64,000 bases of DNA from Rhizobiales bacterium 62-47 (GTDB taxonomy: Bacteria > Pseudomonadota > Alphaproteobacteria > Rhizobiales > Xanthobacteraceae). Of this stretch, positions 33,328-42,722 are shown one piece after another (position 1 is the first letter of the stretch; the number at the start of each line of letters is the position of its first letter). The position numbers and the translations under genes were made by a program. The stretch covers positions 1-64,000 of the forward strand of contig MKVX01000007.1 of assembly GCA_001899255.1 (NCBI GenBank). Direction: 5' to 3'. The notes beneath the pieces are model-generated. The model did no database searches and had not been told where the DNA came from. It saw only the letters and a list, made by a program, of their open reading frames with translations.

Positions 33328-35687
33328 GATGCACCTCCCGCAACGAAACCGGGGCCAAGACCGACGTTCTGCAGCGCGCGTAGGATGCGCGCTGGCGACG
33401 CCGGCACTTCGCCGATCTCCGCGCCGAACGGCAGCAACGCATCATTGACAGCGTTGACAATCGCCGCCGGTGGCGCGATGGCGCCGCCCTCGCCGACGCC
33501 CTTGATGCCGAAGCGGGTGAATGGCGATGCGGTCTCGGTCTTGAACAGCCTGATCGCCGGCACGTCGCCGCAACCCGGCACCAGATAGTCCGCAAAAGTC
33601 GAGGCCTGCGGCTGGCCCGACTCGTCGTAGCGCACTTCTTCGTAAAGCGCGGTGCCGATGCCCTGCACGATGCCGCCGAGGATCTGCCCATCGACGATCA
33701 TCGGGTTGACCTGAATGCCGCAGTCATCGACCGCCACGTAATCGCGCAGCTTCACCGTCGCAAAATCGCGGTCAATCTCCAGGACGGCCACATGCGTGGA
33801 ATAGGCGAAGGCACCAGTATCGGTCTTGGGGCGATAGCCGCCGATCACTTCAAGACCGGCGGAATCCATATCCGGTGGCAACTCGGCCGGCGCGAAGTAA
33901 ACGATATGGGCGATCTCGCCGACGCTCATCGACGCGGCATCAGCGTGGAAAGCGCCGTCGCGGAACACCAGTTCGTCGGGCCGCCGTTGCATCAGATGCG
34001 CGGCGGCCATCCGCATACGACCGATGAGGCGATCGCAGGCATCGGCCACCGCACCCCCGACCATGATCATGCAGCGCGAGGCGTAAGTGCCGGTCGAATA
34101 CGGCGTCAGCGCGGTATCGCCATGCGTTACCTGAATGGCATCGACATCGATGCCGAGCACATCGGAGGCAACCTGCGCCAGCGTCGTCTCCATGCCCTGA
34201 CCGTGCGACTGCACGCCGGTGCGAATATCGACGCCGCCGTCCGGCGTGATGCGCACCGCCGCTTGCTCGTGGCCTGGCATCAGCCGGGTGCCCATCCATG
34301 CCAGCACCGAGGTGCTGACGCCGGTATGTTCGGTGTAGGTCGCGAAGCCAACGCCGAGCAGCGGCCTGCCATCGGCGAGGCGTGCCTGTTGCTCGGCACG
34401 CAGTCCCGCCAGATCGATGGCGCCAAGCGCGATATCGAGACTCTGGCGATAGTCGCCGCTGTCGTAGAGCTTGCCGGTCACCGACCTGTAGGGCATCGCT
34501 TCGACCGGCACGAGGTTTTCGCGGCGGACCAGATAGGCCTCGCGCTTCACCTCGCGCGCCAGCGCATCGATGGTCAGCTCGGTCGCAAAGCAGGCGCCCG
34601 GCCGCGCCACGGCGCGATAAGCCTGGATCGGCGGCTTGTTGGTGGCCACGGTGCGCGCCACGACGCGATAATTCTTGAGCTGATACGGACCCGGCAGAAT
34701 GCCTGCCGCCTGAATCGCATCGAACGCGCACGTGTGCGGCCAAATCGAATAGGCCCCGGCATCGACGATCACTTCAGCATCGAGGCCGAGCAGTTGGCCC
34801 TGTGTGTCGCCGTACACCGTGACGTTATAGATATGCTCGCGGCAGTTGGCCCCAGCGGTGAGATGCTCGCGGCGATCTTCCAGCCAGCGCAGCGGCCGCT
34901 TCAGCTTGTAGGCAAGGAAGCCGAGAATGAGCTCTTCCGGGTGCAGGATCGCCTTGTAGCCAAAGCCGCCGCCGACATCGGGCGCCACGACGCGGATGCG
35001 ATTCTGGTCCAGCTTGAGGAATTCGGCGAGACCGTTGCGGATCAGATGCGGCGATTGCGTCGAGGAGTAGACCACGAGCTGATTGGCGCGCTCGTCCCAC
35101 AGCGCCACGACGCCGCGCCCCTCCAGCGGCACAATGGCCTGCCGCGCCAACTTGTAGGTGCGCGTCAGGCGCACTGGCGCACTGGCGCGGATATCGGGAA
35201 AATCCTCGCCCAGTTCCAACCGATGAAAGACGTTGTCGGTCAATTCGGGATGGATCGCCGGTGCAGCGGCGTCGGTCGCGGCAAGCGCATCAACGATCGC
35301 AGGAAGCTCGTCGAAGTCGAAGAACACCCGCTCGGCGACGTCCTCGGCTTCGGCACGCGAGGACCCGAGGCAGGCGGCGAGAATCTGGCCGACGAAGTTG
35401 GCCTTGTCGCGCGCCATCACCGGATAGGCGGTCCTGATGTAGCCCGGAATGGTGCCATCCGCGACAATCGGTGCAATGGCTTCGACATCCACTGCGGTAA
35501 AGACTCGCGCGCGATCCTCGGCATCGATCTCCGGCGTCTTGATCAAGGCATGCGCGACCGGACTACGGACGAATGCCACATCGAGCATCCGCGGGAATTT
35601 CAGGTCGCCTACGAATGTGCTCTGGCCATGGAGATGACGCCGGTCCTCTTTGCGCGGTACGCTGGCGCCAATACCTGTGGAACTCAT
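33324..35687 (-). CDS. CoxL-type molybdopterin subunit, aldehyde oxidase/xanthine dehydrogenase family
   Basis: 787 residues, the only large subunit in the window. The catalytic base glutamate is E733 in KGVGEGGA; QAYRAVARPGACF is the active-site loop and GGGFGYKA binds the cofactor. The CO-dehydrogenase loop VAYRCSFR is absent, so CO is not the likely substrate; an N-heterocycle or aldehyde is. Start MSSTG has GGGAG upstream; an in-frame TTG at 35702 is less likely. It is transcribed with the transporter genes upstream and the CoxM/S/G genes downstream. Confidence 0.95.
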   Translation of the reverse strand: MSSTGIGASVPRKEDRRHLHGQSTFVGDLKFPRMLDVAFVRSPVAHALIKTPEIDAEDRARVFTAVDVEAIAPIVADGTIPGYIRTAYPVMARDKANFVGQILAACLGSSRAEAEDVAERVFFDFDELPAIVDALAATDAAAPAIHPELTDNVFHRLELGEDFPDIRASAPVRLTRTYKLARQAIVPLEGRGVVALWDERANQLVVYSSTQSPHLIRNGLAEFLKLDQNRIRVVAPDVGGGFGYKAILHPEELILGFLAYKLKRPLRWLEDRREHLTAGANCREHIYNVTVYGDTQGQLLGLDAEVIVDAGAYSIWPHTCAFDAIQAAGILPGPYQLKNYRVVARTVATNKPPIQAYRAVARPGACFATELTIDALAREVKREAYLVRRENLVPVEAMPYRSVTGKLYDSGDYRQSLDIALGAIDLAGLRAEQQARLADGRPLLGVGFATYTEHTGVSTSVLAWMGTRLMPGHEQAAVRITPDGGVDIRTGVQSHGQGMETTLAQVASDVLGIDVDAIQVTHGDTALTPYSTGTYASRCMIMVGGAVADACDRLIGRMRMAAAHLMQRRPDELVFRDGAFHADAASMSVGEIAHIVYFAPAELPPDMDSAGLEVIGGYRPKTDTGAFAYSTHVAVLEIDRDFATVKLRDYVAVDDCGIQVNPMIVDGQILGGIVQGIGTALYEEVRYDESGQPQASTFADYLVPGCGDVPAIRLFKTETASPFTRFGIKGVGEGGAIAPPAAIVNAVNDALLPFGAEIGEVPASPARILRALQNVGLGPGFVAGGAS

Positions 35688-35726
35688 TGTCGTCTCCCGC
35701 AACGCATCGACCCGCGATCCGCCGTC

Positions 35727-36440
35727 TCAGCCGCCGAGATAGGCCGCCTTGATGCTTTCGTCTTGCATCAGCGCTTCCGACGTCATCTGCGCCGAGACCG
35801 TACCGCGCTCGATGATGTAGGCCAGCTTACTGTATTCCAGCGCCATGAACGCGTTTTGTTCGACCAGCAGAATCGATACGCCCTGCTCGTTGATGCTTTT
35901 GAGCTTCTCGAACACCTCTTCCACCAGGTTCGGCGCGAGGCCGAGCGACGGTTCGTCGAGCAGCATCAGCTTCGGCCGCGCCATGATCGCGCGACCAATC
36001 GCCAGCATCTGCTGCTGGCCGCCCGACAGCGACCAGCCGAGTTGCGTGCGCCGCTCCGCCAAAATCGGGAACAGCGCGTAGACGCGATCGAGATCGTTGG
36101 CCATCGACATGCCGCGCCCATACCACGGCGTCGTAGCGATACGCAGGTTGTCGTAGACGCTCAGGCCCGGGAAAACGCCACGGCCTTCCGGCACCATCGA
36201 CAGGCCGAGGCGGGCGATGTCCGGCGTTTCCCGTCCGAGGATGTTCTCGCCCTTGAACTTCACCGTGCCGCGGCCGCGTAGCAGCCCCATGATCGCGCGC
36301 AACGTCGTGGTCTTGCCCGCACCGTTGGCGCCGATCAACGTCACCATTTCGCCTTCGCGCACCGTGAGGCTGATATTGTGCAGCACCTCGACGCCGTCGG
36401 CATAGGCAGCGCTCAAATTCTGAACCTCAAGCAACAGCAT
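35727..36440 (-). CDS. livF: Branched-chain-type ABC transporter ATPase, LivF family, locus 2
   Basis: 237 residues. Walker A GANGAGKTT, signature LSGGQQQ and Walker B LMLLDEPSLGLAP are intact. Start MLLLEVQN was chosen because earlier codons lie within livMG; it overlaps livMG by 14 bases. It is 39 bases before coxL, linking uptake and ring hydroxylation in one message. Confidence 0.92.
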   Translation of the reverse strand: MLLLEVQNLSAAYADGVEVLHNISLTVREGEMVTLIGANGAGKTTTLRAIMGLLRGRGTVKFKGENILGRETPDIARLGLSMVPEGRGVFPGLSVYDNLRIATTPWYGRGMSMANDLDRVYALFPILAERRTQLGWSLSGGQQQMLAIGRAIMARPKLMLLDEPSLGLAPNLVEEVFEKLKSINEQGVSILLVEQNAFMALEYSKLAYIIERGTVSAQMTSEALMQDESIKAAYLGG

Positions 36441-38250
36441 TCTGCACTTCCTTCGCCACGCCACGCTTGCCGAGATACGCGCTGATGACATCCGGATGCG
36501 CACGGATCGCTGCCGGCACATCGTCGGCGATCTTCTTGCCGAAACTCAGCACCGTGATCCGGTCGGCAACGCGCATCACGAACGGCATGTTGTGCTCGAC
36601 GATCAGCACCGTGATGCCAATCGCCTTCATCTTCTCGATATAGGTAATCAGCCGTTCGACCTCGGTGGGATTCATGCCGGCGGCCGGCTCGTCAAGCAGC
36701 ACCATCTTGGGACGCATCGCCAGCGCGCGGGCGATCTCGACCAGACGCTGCTGTTCGTGCGGCAGGGCGCTGACTGGAACATCCCGCACCTTCCACAGGC
36801 CAACGAAGCGCAAAGCCGCTTCGGCCGTCGCCCGCAGATCGGCCTCTTCGTTTTTCGACGCCGCTGTATCCAGCATCACGGCGCTCCAGCCGGCCGGCTT
36901 GGCGCTGCGGCAGCCGACCAGCACGTTGTCCATAACAGTCAGCGACGAGAACGAGCGCAGATTCTGGAAGGTGCGCGCGATACCGAGATCGGCCAGTTTC
37001 CACGAAGTGTTTTCCTCAACCGCCTGGCCATCGAACGTCATCGTACCCGCCGGCCGCGCATAGACGCCAGAGACCAGATTGATGAGCGTCGATTTGCCGG
37101 CGCCGTTCGGCCCGATCAGCGCGTGAATGGTGCCGGCCCGCACCTCCATCGACAGGTCGCCGATCGCGACCAGACCGCCGAAGCGGCATGTCAGGTCCTT
37201 GATGCCGAGCATGACACGATCACGCCGCCCTGCTTCGGTTGCGAGTTCCGGTGAACGCAGTCGCTCGATGGCCGGATCGGTAATGCTGATTTCATCCTCC
37301 GCACCGCCGTCAGCGATGGACGGCACCTGTGTCGCGGTCTTCCGTCGTAGCAGGCCGAGCAGACCTTGCGGCATGAACAGCACGGCAAAGGCTACGCCGG
37401 CACCGTAGATCACCTGATAGTATTCTTTCGAGACGCGCAGCACTTCCGGCAAGCCGATAATGAACACCGCGCCGAGCACCGGACCGAAGGTGGTGCCGAT
37501 ACCGCCGATCAGCACCATGCTCAGCACTTGGGCCGTCACTTCAAAGGTGAAGGTATCCGGGCTGATGAAGCCGACCAAGTGCGAATAGAGCGAGCCGGCG
37601 CAACCGGCGATGATCGAACTGACGACGAAGGCTAAGATCTTCAGGCGCGTGACATTGACGCCGGTGGTGCCCGCCGCCAGTTCCGCGTCGCGTAGCGCCG
37701 CGAAACCGCGCCCGTATTTCGAAGCCTGAGTGCGATGCGACAGCCAGAGCGCCATCATCAGCGCAGCGATGCAGAGAAAATAATACTTCTGGTCGGTGTC
37801 GAATTCGAAGCCGAACAGTTCAGGCGATGGAATACGGCCGATGCCGTCCGTGCCGCGTGTCACCTCGCGCCAGTTGTACAGCACGATGCGAATGATTTCA
37901 CCGAAACCAAGCGTACCGAAAGCAAGATAGTGCCCCTTCAGCCGCAGCGCTGGCACACCGATGATCAGCCCGGCGATTCCCGCCGTCACGCCGGACAGCA
38001 AGAACACCGGCCAGAACAACTGGCCCGATCCGCCGGAGGTGAGGATCGCGGCGGTGTAGGCGCCGATACCGAAGAAGCCGGCATGCCCGAGCGATATCTG
38101 CCCGGCCGCCCCCATGACGAAATTCAGACTGACTGCGAGAATGGCGTAGATGATGCCGATATTCACGAGCCGCAGCAGATACTCGCTTTGTGCGACAAAC
38201 GGAAACGCGACAAGAGCAATCAGCGCCAAAGGAAGGAGAAGTTTACGCAT
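36427..38250 (-). CDS. Fused LivM permease and LivG ATPase, locus 2
   Basis: 607 residues: residues 1-315 are a LivM permease (MGAAGQISLGHAGFFGIGAY, GGIGTTFGPVLG) and from about 346 a LivG ATPase (Walker A GPNGAGKST near 381, LPHEQQRLVEIARAL as signature, LLDEPAAGMNPTE). The joint around 316-345 is a charged linker. LivM-LivG fusions are known in some Alphaproteobacteria; here the locus-1 homologues are separate. It lies 3 bases after the livH stop. Confidence 0.93.
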   Translation of the reverse strand: MRKLLLPLALIALVAFPFVAQSEYLLRLVNIGIIYAILAVSLNFVMGAAGQISLGHAGFFGIGAYTAAILTSGGSGQLFWPVFLLSGVTAGIAGLIIGVPALRLKGHYLAFGTLGFGEIIRIVLYNWREVTRGTDGIGRIPSPELFGFEFDTDQKYYFLCIAALMMALWLSHRTQASKYGRGFAALRDAELAAGTTGVNVTRLKILAFVVSSIIAGCAGSLYSHLVGFISPDTFTFEVTAQVLSMVLIGGIGTTFGPVLGAVFIIGLPEVLRVSKEYYQVIYGAGVAFAVLFMPQGLLGLLRRKTATQVPSIADGGAEDEISITDPAIERLRSPELATEAGRRDRVMLGIKDLTCRFGGLVAIGDLSMEVRAGTIHALIGPNGAGKSTLINLVSGVYARPAGTMTFDGQAVEENTSWKLADLGIARTFQNLRSFSSLTVMDNVLVGCRSAKPAGWSAVMLDTAASKNEEADLRATAEAALRFVGLWKVRDVPVSALPHEQQRLVEIARALAMRPKMVLLDEPAAGMNPTEVERLITYIEKMKAIGITVLIVEHNMPFVMRVADRITVLSFGKKIADDVPAAIRAHPDVISAYLGKRGVAKEVQNAVA

Positions 38251-38253
38251 GGA

Positions 38254-39117
38254 TCACCCGCGCTCCTTGACGGCTTCGCCAAGCAGTCCACGTGGAAAGG
38301 CAATCAGGAAGACAATGAGGATGGCGATACAGATCGCATCTTTGTAAACCGACGAGACATAAACGGCGGTCAGGATTTCGATCAACCCAATACCGATCCC
38401 ACCGATGACGACACCGGGGATACTGCCGAAACCGCCGATGACTACCGCGATGAACGATTTCAGCAACACGGCGCCGCCCATATCCGTATCGATCAGGAAG
38501 ATCGGCGCCAGCAGCACACCGGCGAAACCGGCGATGGCACCGGACATGATAAAGGTGATGCCGATCATCCGGCGCGGATAGATTCCCATCAGTTGAGCGG
38601 TCTGCGCATTCTGCGCCGTGGCACGCAGTTTGCGGCCCAAGTCAGTGTGGAAGAACAGCAGGTACTGCAACAACAGCAGGCAGGCGGTCACGCAGATGAT
38701 TGCGATGTTCTCCGGCGACATCGCTACCCCGCCCAACGACACGACATCGACGCTGGTAAGCGGCGGCACCTTGAGCGGGTTCGGTCCCCAAACGATTAGC
38801 GCCAGATTGCGTGCAAAAATGGAGAAGCCGATCGTAACGATAACGAAGTAAAGGAAGGAGCGATCCTTCAACGGATAGAACAGGAACTTCTGGAACAGCC
38901 AGCCCAACCCGCCGATCACGCTGACCGATACGACCACGGCAGCCCAGTAAGGCAACTGGATTGTCGTGGCCGTGAAGAAGGCGAAGGCGCCCAACATTAC
39001 AAACTCACCCTGGGCGAAATTGAGCCCGCCGGACGCATTGTAGATGAGGATGAATGCCAGGCCGACGAGAGCATAGATGCAGCCCATCGCCACGCCGGAT
39101 GCAATGATCTGCGCCAT
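38254..39117 (-). CDS. livH: Branched-chain-type ABC transporter permease, LivH family, locus 2
   Basis: 287 residues. CIYALVGLAFILIYNASGGLNFAQGE at the N-terminus and VIGGFGSIPGVVIGG later mark LivH (only the first motif core ALVGLAFILIYNASGG is diagnostic). It forms the channel with the fused LivM. It is 34 bases downstream of the binding-protein gene, with no hairpin in between, unlike locus 1. Confidence 0.92.
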   Translation of the reverse strand: MAQIIASGVAMGCIYALVGLAFILIYNASGGLNFAQGEFVMLGAFAFFTATTIQLPYWAAVVVSVSVIGGLGWLFQKFLFYPLKDRSFLYFVIVTIGFSIFARNLALIVWGPNPLKVPPLTSVDVVSLGGVAMSPENIAIICVTACLLLLQYLLFFHTDLGRKLRATAQNAQTAQLMGIYPRRMIGITFIMSGAIAGFAGVLLAPIFLIDTDMGGAVLLKSFIAVVIGGFGSIPGVVIGGIGIGLIEILTAVYVSSVYKDAICIAILIVFLIAFPRGLLGEAVKERG

Positions 39118-39151
39118 ATCGCTTCAGCTCCCGGTTACGCCAACGATGATG

Positions 39152-40303
39152 CTACTGACGCGCGACGACGGTCACCTTACCGTCAGCGTCGAAGCGCATC
39201 ATCACCCGGTTGTGCCACAGCGTGCCTTCCGCATCGGCCTTGTAATTACCGAGGATGCCCTCGTAAGACTTGCTCTTGAAGCCATCGCGGATGGCGTCAC
39301 GATCGACACCCTTTTCCTTCATGATCTCGACCAGCATTTTCACTGCGTCGTAGTCCTGCGCGATGTACATATCGGGCGGGAAGCCGGTCTTCTGCTTGTA
39401 GTCAGCGACGAACTTCTTGACGCCAGGACGCTCGTTCAGCGTCGGCAGAATGTCAGGCGCCTGACAATATTTGCCCACCAATTCGCTCGCCGTCACAAGG
39501 TCACGCAGGAACGCTTTGCAGGTGCTCGCCGAGGCCAGATAGGTGGCGTTACTGCCGAGCTGATTGAACTTCTTAAGCGTCAGTGACTCGTCAATGGGAT
39601 AGCCCTGCACGAAGACAGCGTCGGCTCCCGCCGAGGTCATCGCAGTGACTTGCGCCGTCATGTCCTTGTCGGTCGGCTGATAGGACGCCACGGCCACCGG
39701 GGTGAGATTGCCGATTTCCTTGAGGTCCTTGGAGAGATAATCCCGCCCCTGATAGCCCCACTCGGCCATCACGTGAATGATACCAACCTTGGTCTTCTTC
39801 AGGTCATCGATGATGAATTTGGCGACGAACTTCTTGTCGAACGCATCGTTGCTGCTGTTGCGGAAATAGTACTTGGCGCCCTGCTGTGTGACGCCCGGCG
39901 TGGTGGCTCCACCGATCAGCGTGACCTTCGCCTTCTCCGTCAGGGGCTGAAGCGCAAGGATTTGCGTGCCGAGTCCTGGCCCGATCACCGCGACTGGTTT
40001 CGATTGCAGCACTTTGTTCAGCGCATTGATGGCCGTGGTGTTGGACGCCTGCGTATCTTCGACAACGAGCTCGAGTTCGCGACCGTCGATACCGCCAGCC
40101 TTGTTCACCTCGTCGATCGCCAACGTGATGGCTTCGAGATTCGGCTTGCCGTAGGGCGCCAGCACACCCGTCAGCGGCAAGACAGCTCCGATGGTGATCT
40201 TCGGCTTGGCTTGGGCGTGAGCCTGAGACGCCATCAACGCCGTTCCGAGAGCAGCGACGACGGCAAACAACGAGGAAGAAGAACGATATCGACACTGTTT
40301 CAT
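39152..40303 (-). CDS. Liv-type ABC transporter substrate-binding protein, locus 2
   Basis: 383 residues with a Sec signal peptide (basic start, hydrophobic core, cleavage after AHAQA near 32). The mature part starts KITIGAVLPLTGVLAPYG, a Peripla_BP_6 fold of the Liv type. First gene of an apparent 13-kb operon running through livH, livMG, livF, coxLMSG, LLM, cofC and fbiC. A 19-bp palindrome lies 113 bases upstream. Different from the locus-1 binding protein in sequence, so probably a different, but related, ligand. Confidence 0.92.
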   Translation of the reverse strand: MKQCRYRSSSSLFAVVAALGTALMASQAHAQAKPKITIGAVLPLTGVLAPYGKPNLEAITLAIDEVNKAGGIDGRELELVVEDTQASNTTAINALNKVLQSKPVAVIGPGLGTQILALQPLTEKAKVTLIGGATTPGVTQQGAKYYFRNSSNDAFDKKFVAKFIIDDLKKTKVGIIHVMAEWGYQGRDYLSKDLKEIGNLTPVAVASYQPTDKDMTAQVTAMTSAGADAVFVQGYPIDESLTLKKFNQLGSNATYLASASTCKAFLRDLVTASELVGKYCQAPDILPTLNERPGVKKFVADYKQKTGFPPDMYIAQDYDAVKMLVEIMKEKGVDRDAIRDGFKSKSYEGILGNYKADAEGTLWHNRVMMRFDADGKVTVVARQ

Positions 40304-40415
40304 TTTTCGAATTCCATCCCACTCTTTGGCGCACGCAGGCTTTGCGCTTGTTTACAAATTACCCGACGAATTCCGCATAACACCGTTTAGATCCCGTTTC
40401 AAATTAAAAAAACAG

Positions 40416-40434
40416 TGTTTCTTTTATAGAAACA
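40416..40434. promoter_or_regulatory. Predicted IclR-type operator before the locus-2 operon
   Basis: TGTTTC-TTTTATA-GAAACA is a 19-bp palindrome with perfect 6-base arms. Two more copies with the same 6-7-6 layout are at 43934 and 44099. It lies 113 bases before the binding-protein start. The IclR regulator encoded at 41894 is the natural candidate. Confidence 0.65.
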
Positions 40435-40545
40435 ATGCTAATGCTAAGCGCAGAGTCACTACCGGCCAGAAACGAACGGCACACCATCACACGCTGACCG
40501 AACAAGACGATGAGAGTTTTCAGTCACACCATCCCGAACACCGGA

Positions 40546-41829
40546 TCAGAGACCGCGCAGCCCTTGCGTCTTTGCGACGCGGGAAAACTCTCGCCAGTCG
40601 CCGTCGCAAGATGGCAACGGCACGCTGCCAACACCAACGTCCTTGAACCCGGACGAAGTCGATATGCAGACGACCGGCCGACCGTCATTGCGCGACGGAA
40701 GCTTGCGCAGCGCGGCGACGCTCGACGCCGCCGACAGTTCGGCCCAGATTCCCTGATGCGCCAACACGGCCTGGGCATCTCGCATTTCGGCGTCGCTGAC
40801 GAGAATCGCCTCGCCACCGCTCCGCAACGCGGCCGCTACGGCGCGATGCCCGCCGACTTCGACCGCGATCGACAGCGCATCGGTCGGACCGACGGCTTTG
40901 ACCGTCGAAGCAGGAGTACCTGCATTTATGGCCCGCGCATGCGCGCCATAGGCGCTGGTTTCGCACACGACGATACGCGGCAACTCGCCGGTCAGACCGA
41001 GCTGTTTCAGTTCAACGAAGCCTTTCCAGACTCCATAGGCAATCTCGCCGTAGCCGGTCGGAATGAGAACCGCCGACGGCACCTCGCGACCCAACTCGAT
41101 GAACAGCTCGTAAGCGATCGTCTTGTAGCCCTCGGTGCCGAAAGCGTGGCCGGTATGGCTCGCCTCGGTGACATTGCTGACGGGATGGAATCCAAGTCGA
41201 TCGACAATCTCGCGCAGCAACGGCCAGCGCCGCGCTGGCGGTACCGCAACGACCGTGGCGCCATAGGCATTGATGAAAGTCTGCATCGCCGCAGGCGCTG
41301 TCGAACTGGCCAGCACCACACATGGCAACCCGACGCGCGCGCTATAGGCTGCGGCGGATGCGCCGTGGTTGCCGGACGACGCCACAACGATGCCCGATGC
41401 ACCGGACAGTGCCGCCGCGCTCGCCGTGCACCGATTGAGACGGTCCTTGTGGCTCCAGGTCGGATTGCGGCTTTCGTCCTTGATCAGAACTTTCGTATCA
41501 ATTCCAGCCCACGCCGCCAGCGCCGGCATCTCGACGAGAGCGGTATTTCCCTCGCCAAGCCCTTTGTTTTTGACCAGTGGCGGCAGCAACATCGACCATT
41601 GGTCGATCCCCTGGCCGGAGGCGACTTGATCGAAAGCCGAACGATCAACCCTGGCATAGTCGTAATCGACCTCGACAGGCGCCCGAAATTGTGCGCCGCA
41701 ATCCGACGCGCAGCCGTTGACGATCGCCGGGAAAAGCGGAAACGTAACGGCATGATCCCATATCGAGCGTTGGGCTATTGCCAAAGTCGGACATTGCTCG
41801 ACACTCATCACGTCCTTATCGCTCGACAT
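40546..41829 (-). CDS. Threonine-synthase-like PLP enzyme
   Basis: 427 residues. PTWSHKDRLN holds the PLP lysine, SSGNHGASAAAY the substrate loop, and an N-terminal NGCASDCGAQF resembles the cysteine-rich start of threonine synthases. It lies beside catabolic genes, not homoserine genes, so a lyase or beta-elimination role on a pathway amino acid is more likely than biosynthesis. It is divergent from the IclR gene (64 bases between starts). Precise reaction unknown. Confidence 0.8.
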   Translation of the reverse strand: MSSDKDVMSVEQCPTLAIAQRSIWDHAVTFPLFPAIVNGCASDCGAQFRAPVEVDYDYARVDRSAFDQVASGQGIDQWSMLLPPLVKNKGLGEGNTALVEMPALAAWAGIDTKVLIKDESRNPTWSHKDRLNRCTASAAALSGASGIVVASSGNHGASAAAYSARVGLPCVVLASSTAPAAMQTFINAYGATVVAVPPARRWPLLREIVDRLGFHPVSNVTEASHTGHAFGTEGYKTIAYELFIELGREVPSAVLIPTGYGEIAYGVWKGFVELKQLGLTGELPRIVVCETSAYGAHARAINAGTPASTVKAVGPTDALSIAVEVGGHRAVAAALRSGGEAILVSDAEMRDAQAVLAHQGIWAELSAASSVAALRKLPSRNDGRPVVCISTSSGFKDVGVGSVPLPSCDGDWREFSRVAKTQGLRGL

Positions 41830-41893
41830 TCTTGGGAATCTCCCGTCACAGACTCATGATTGATGGCGATCGTAGGCAGACACCCAGCCGGAC

Positions 41894-42712
41894 ATGTCGG
41901 CTGGCACTAGGGAAAATTGGTTCGATATGAAAGCACCTGCGGAATCTGGAAATCAGTCGCTGATACGCGGCCTGCGCATTCTTGAGGCCTACACCTCCGC
42001 CAAACAGAGTTGGGGCGTGCGCGAACTGGGCCGCGAACTGAATATCAACGCCGCGACGACGTACCGACTGATTACCTCGCTGGCGTCGCGAGGCTATCTT
42101 GAACAGAACCCGGAAACCCAGAAGTATCATCTGGGACCCAAGGTCGTGCAACTTGCCGCCAACTATTCGATGCAGAATTCTCTGATCGAAATCAGCCTTC
42201 GCATCTTCGCAAAATACGAAAAGCAGTTTCCGTATAATTTTTATGTCGGCGTCGTCAGTTCGGACGAAGTGATTTACATCGCCGTCTACGAATCGCGCGG
42301 TCCGCTCAAGATCACTACCGAGCCGGGGCAGAGCGTCAGCCTTTACGGCTCGGCGCTCGGCAAGCTGCTGCTCGCCAACGAGACGGACGACTTCATCAAA
42401 GCCCTGGTGGCAAGGAAGCCGGTCAAGCAGATCACGCCGCTGACGGTAGCCAACGAAAAGGAATTGATGCGGCAAATCCGCCAGATCCGGAAGGTCGGCT
42501 ACGCCATCAACCGCGGCGAGATCTACACCGAGATCGCCGCGGTTGCGTTGCCGATCCGCAACCCGGATGGAAGCGTCGCTGCCGGCGTATCGCTGAGTTT
42601 CCCGATGCATTATCTCGACACGAAAAAGATCGAACTCGAAGAAGTCATCAATCTCGGGCAGGTGATCGCCGATGAGATTTCCACCATGAACAGACGAACC
42701 GTCATTCGATAA
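41894..42712 (+). CDS. IclR family transcriptional regulator
   Basis: 272 residues: winged helix (LGRELNINAATTYRLITSLASRGYL around 45-70) and a C-terminal IclR effector domain. ATG 41894 is used here; ATG 41927, with GGGAAA upstream, gives a shorter protein starting MKAPAESG. It ends 10 bases from the M24 hydrolase stop. Three palindromes of 19 bp near locus-2 promoters are probable binding sites; none is obvious at its own start. Confidence 0.9.
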   Translation: MSAGTRENWFDMKAPAESGNQSLIRGLRILEAYTSAKQSWGVRELGRELNINAATTYRLITSLASRGYLEQNPETQKYHLGPKVVQLAANYSMQNSLIEISLRIFAKYEKQFPYNFYVGVVSSDEVIYIAVYESRGPLKITTEPGQSVSLYGSALGKLLLANETDDFIKALVARKPVKQITPLTVANEKELMRQIRQIRKVGYAINRGEIYTEIAAVALPIRNPDGSVAAGVSLSFPMHYLDTKKIELEEVINLGQVIADEISTMNRRTVIR

Positions 42713-42722
42713 CGGCCCCCCT

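Noticed and set aside
31412-35687. Carbon monoxide dehydrogenase
   Set aside because: The subunit pattern fits, but the CoxL active-site loop VAYRCSFR is missing and the loop reads QAYRAVARPGA, so a general Mo-hydroxylase is the better call.
33792-36281. A long plus-strand open frame of 829 codons
   Set aside because: It lies wholly opposite coxL and livF, which have full domain motifs; it has no recognisable motif and arises from the codon bias of the real genes. The same holds for long antisense frames over the liv, fbiC and cofD genes.
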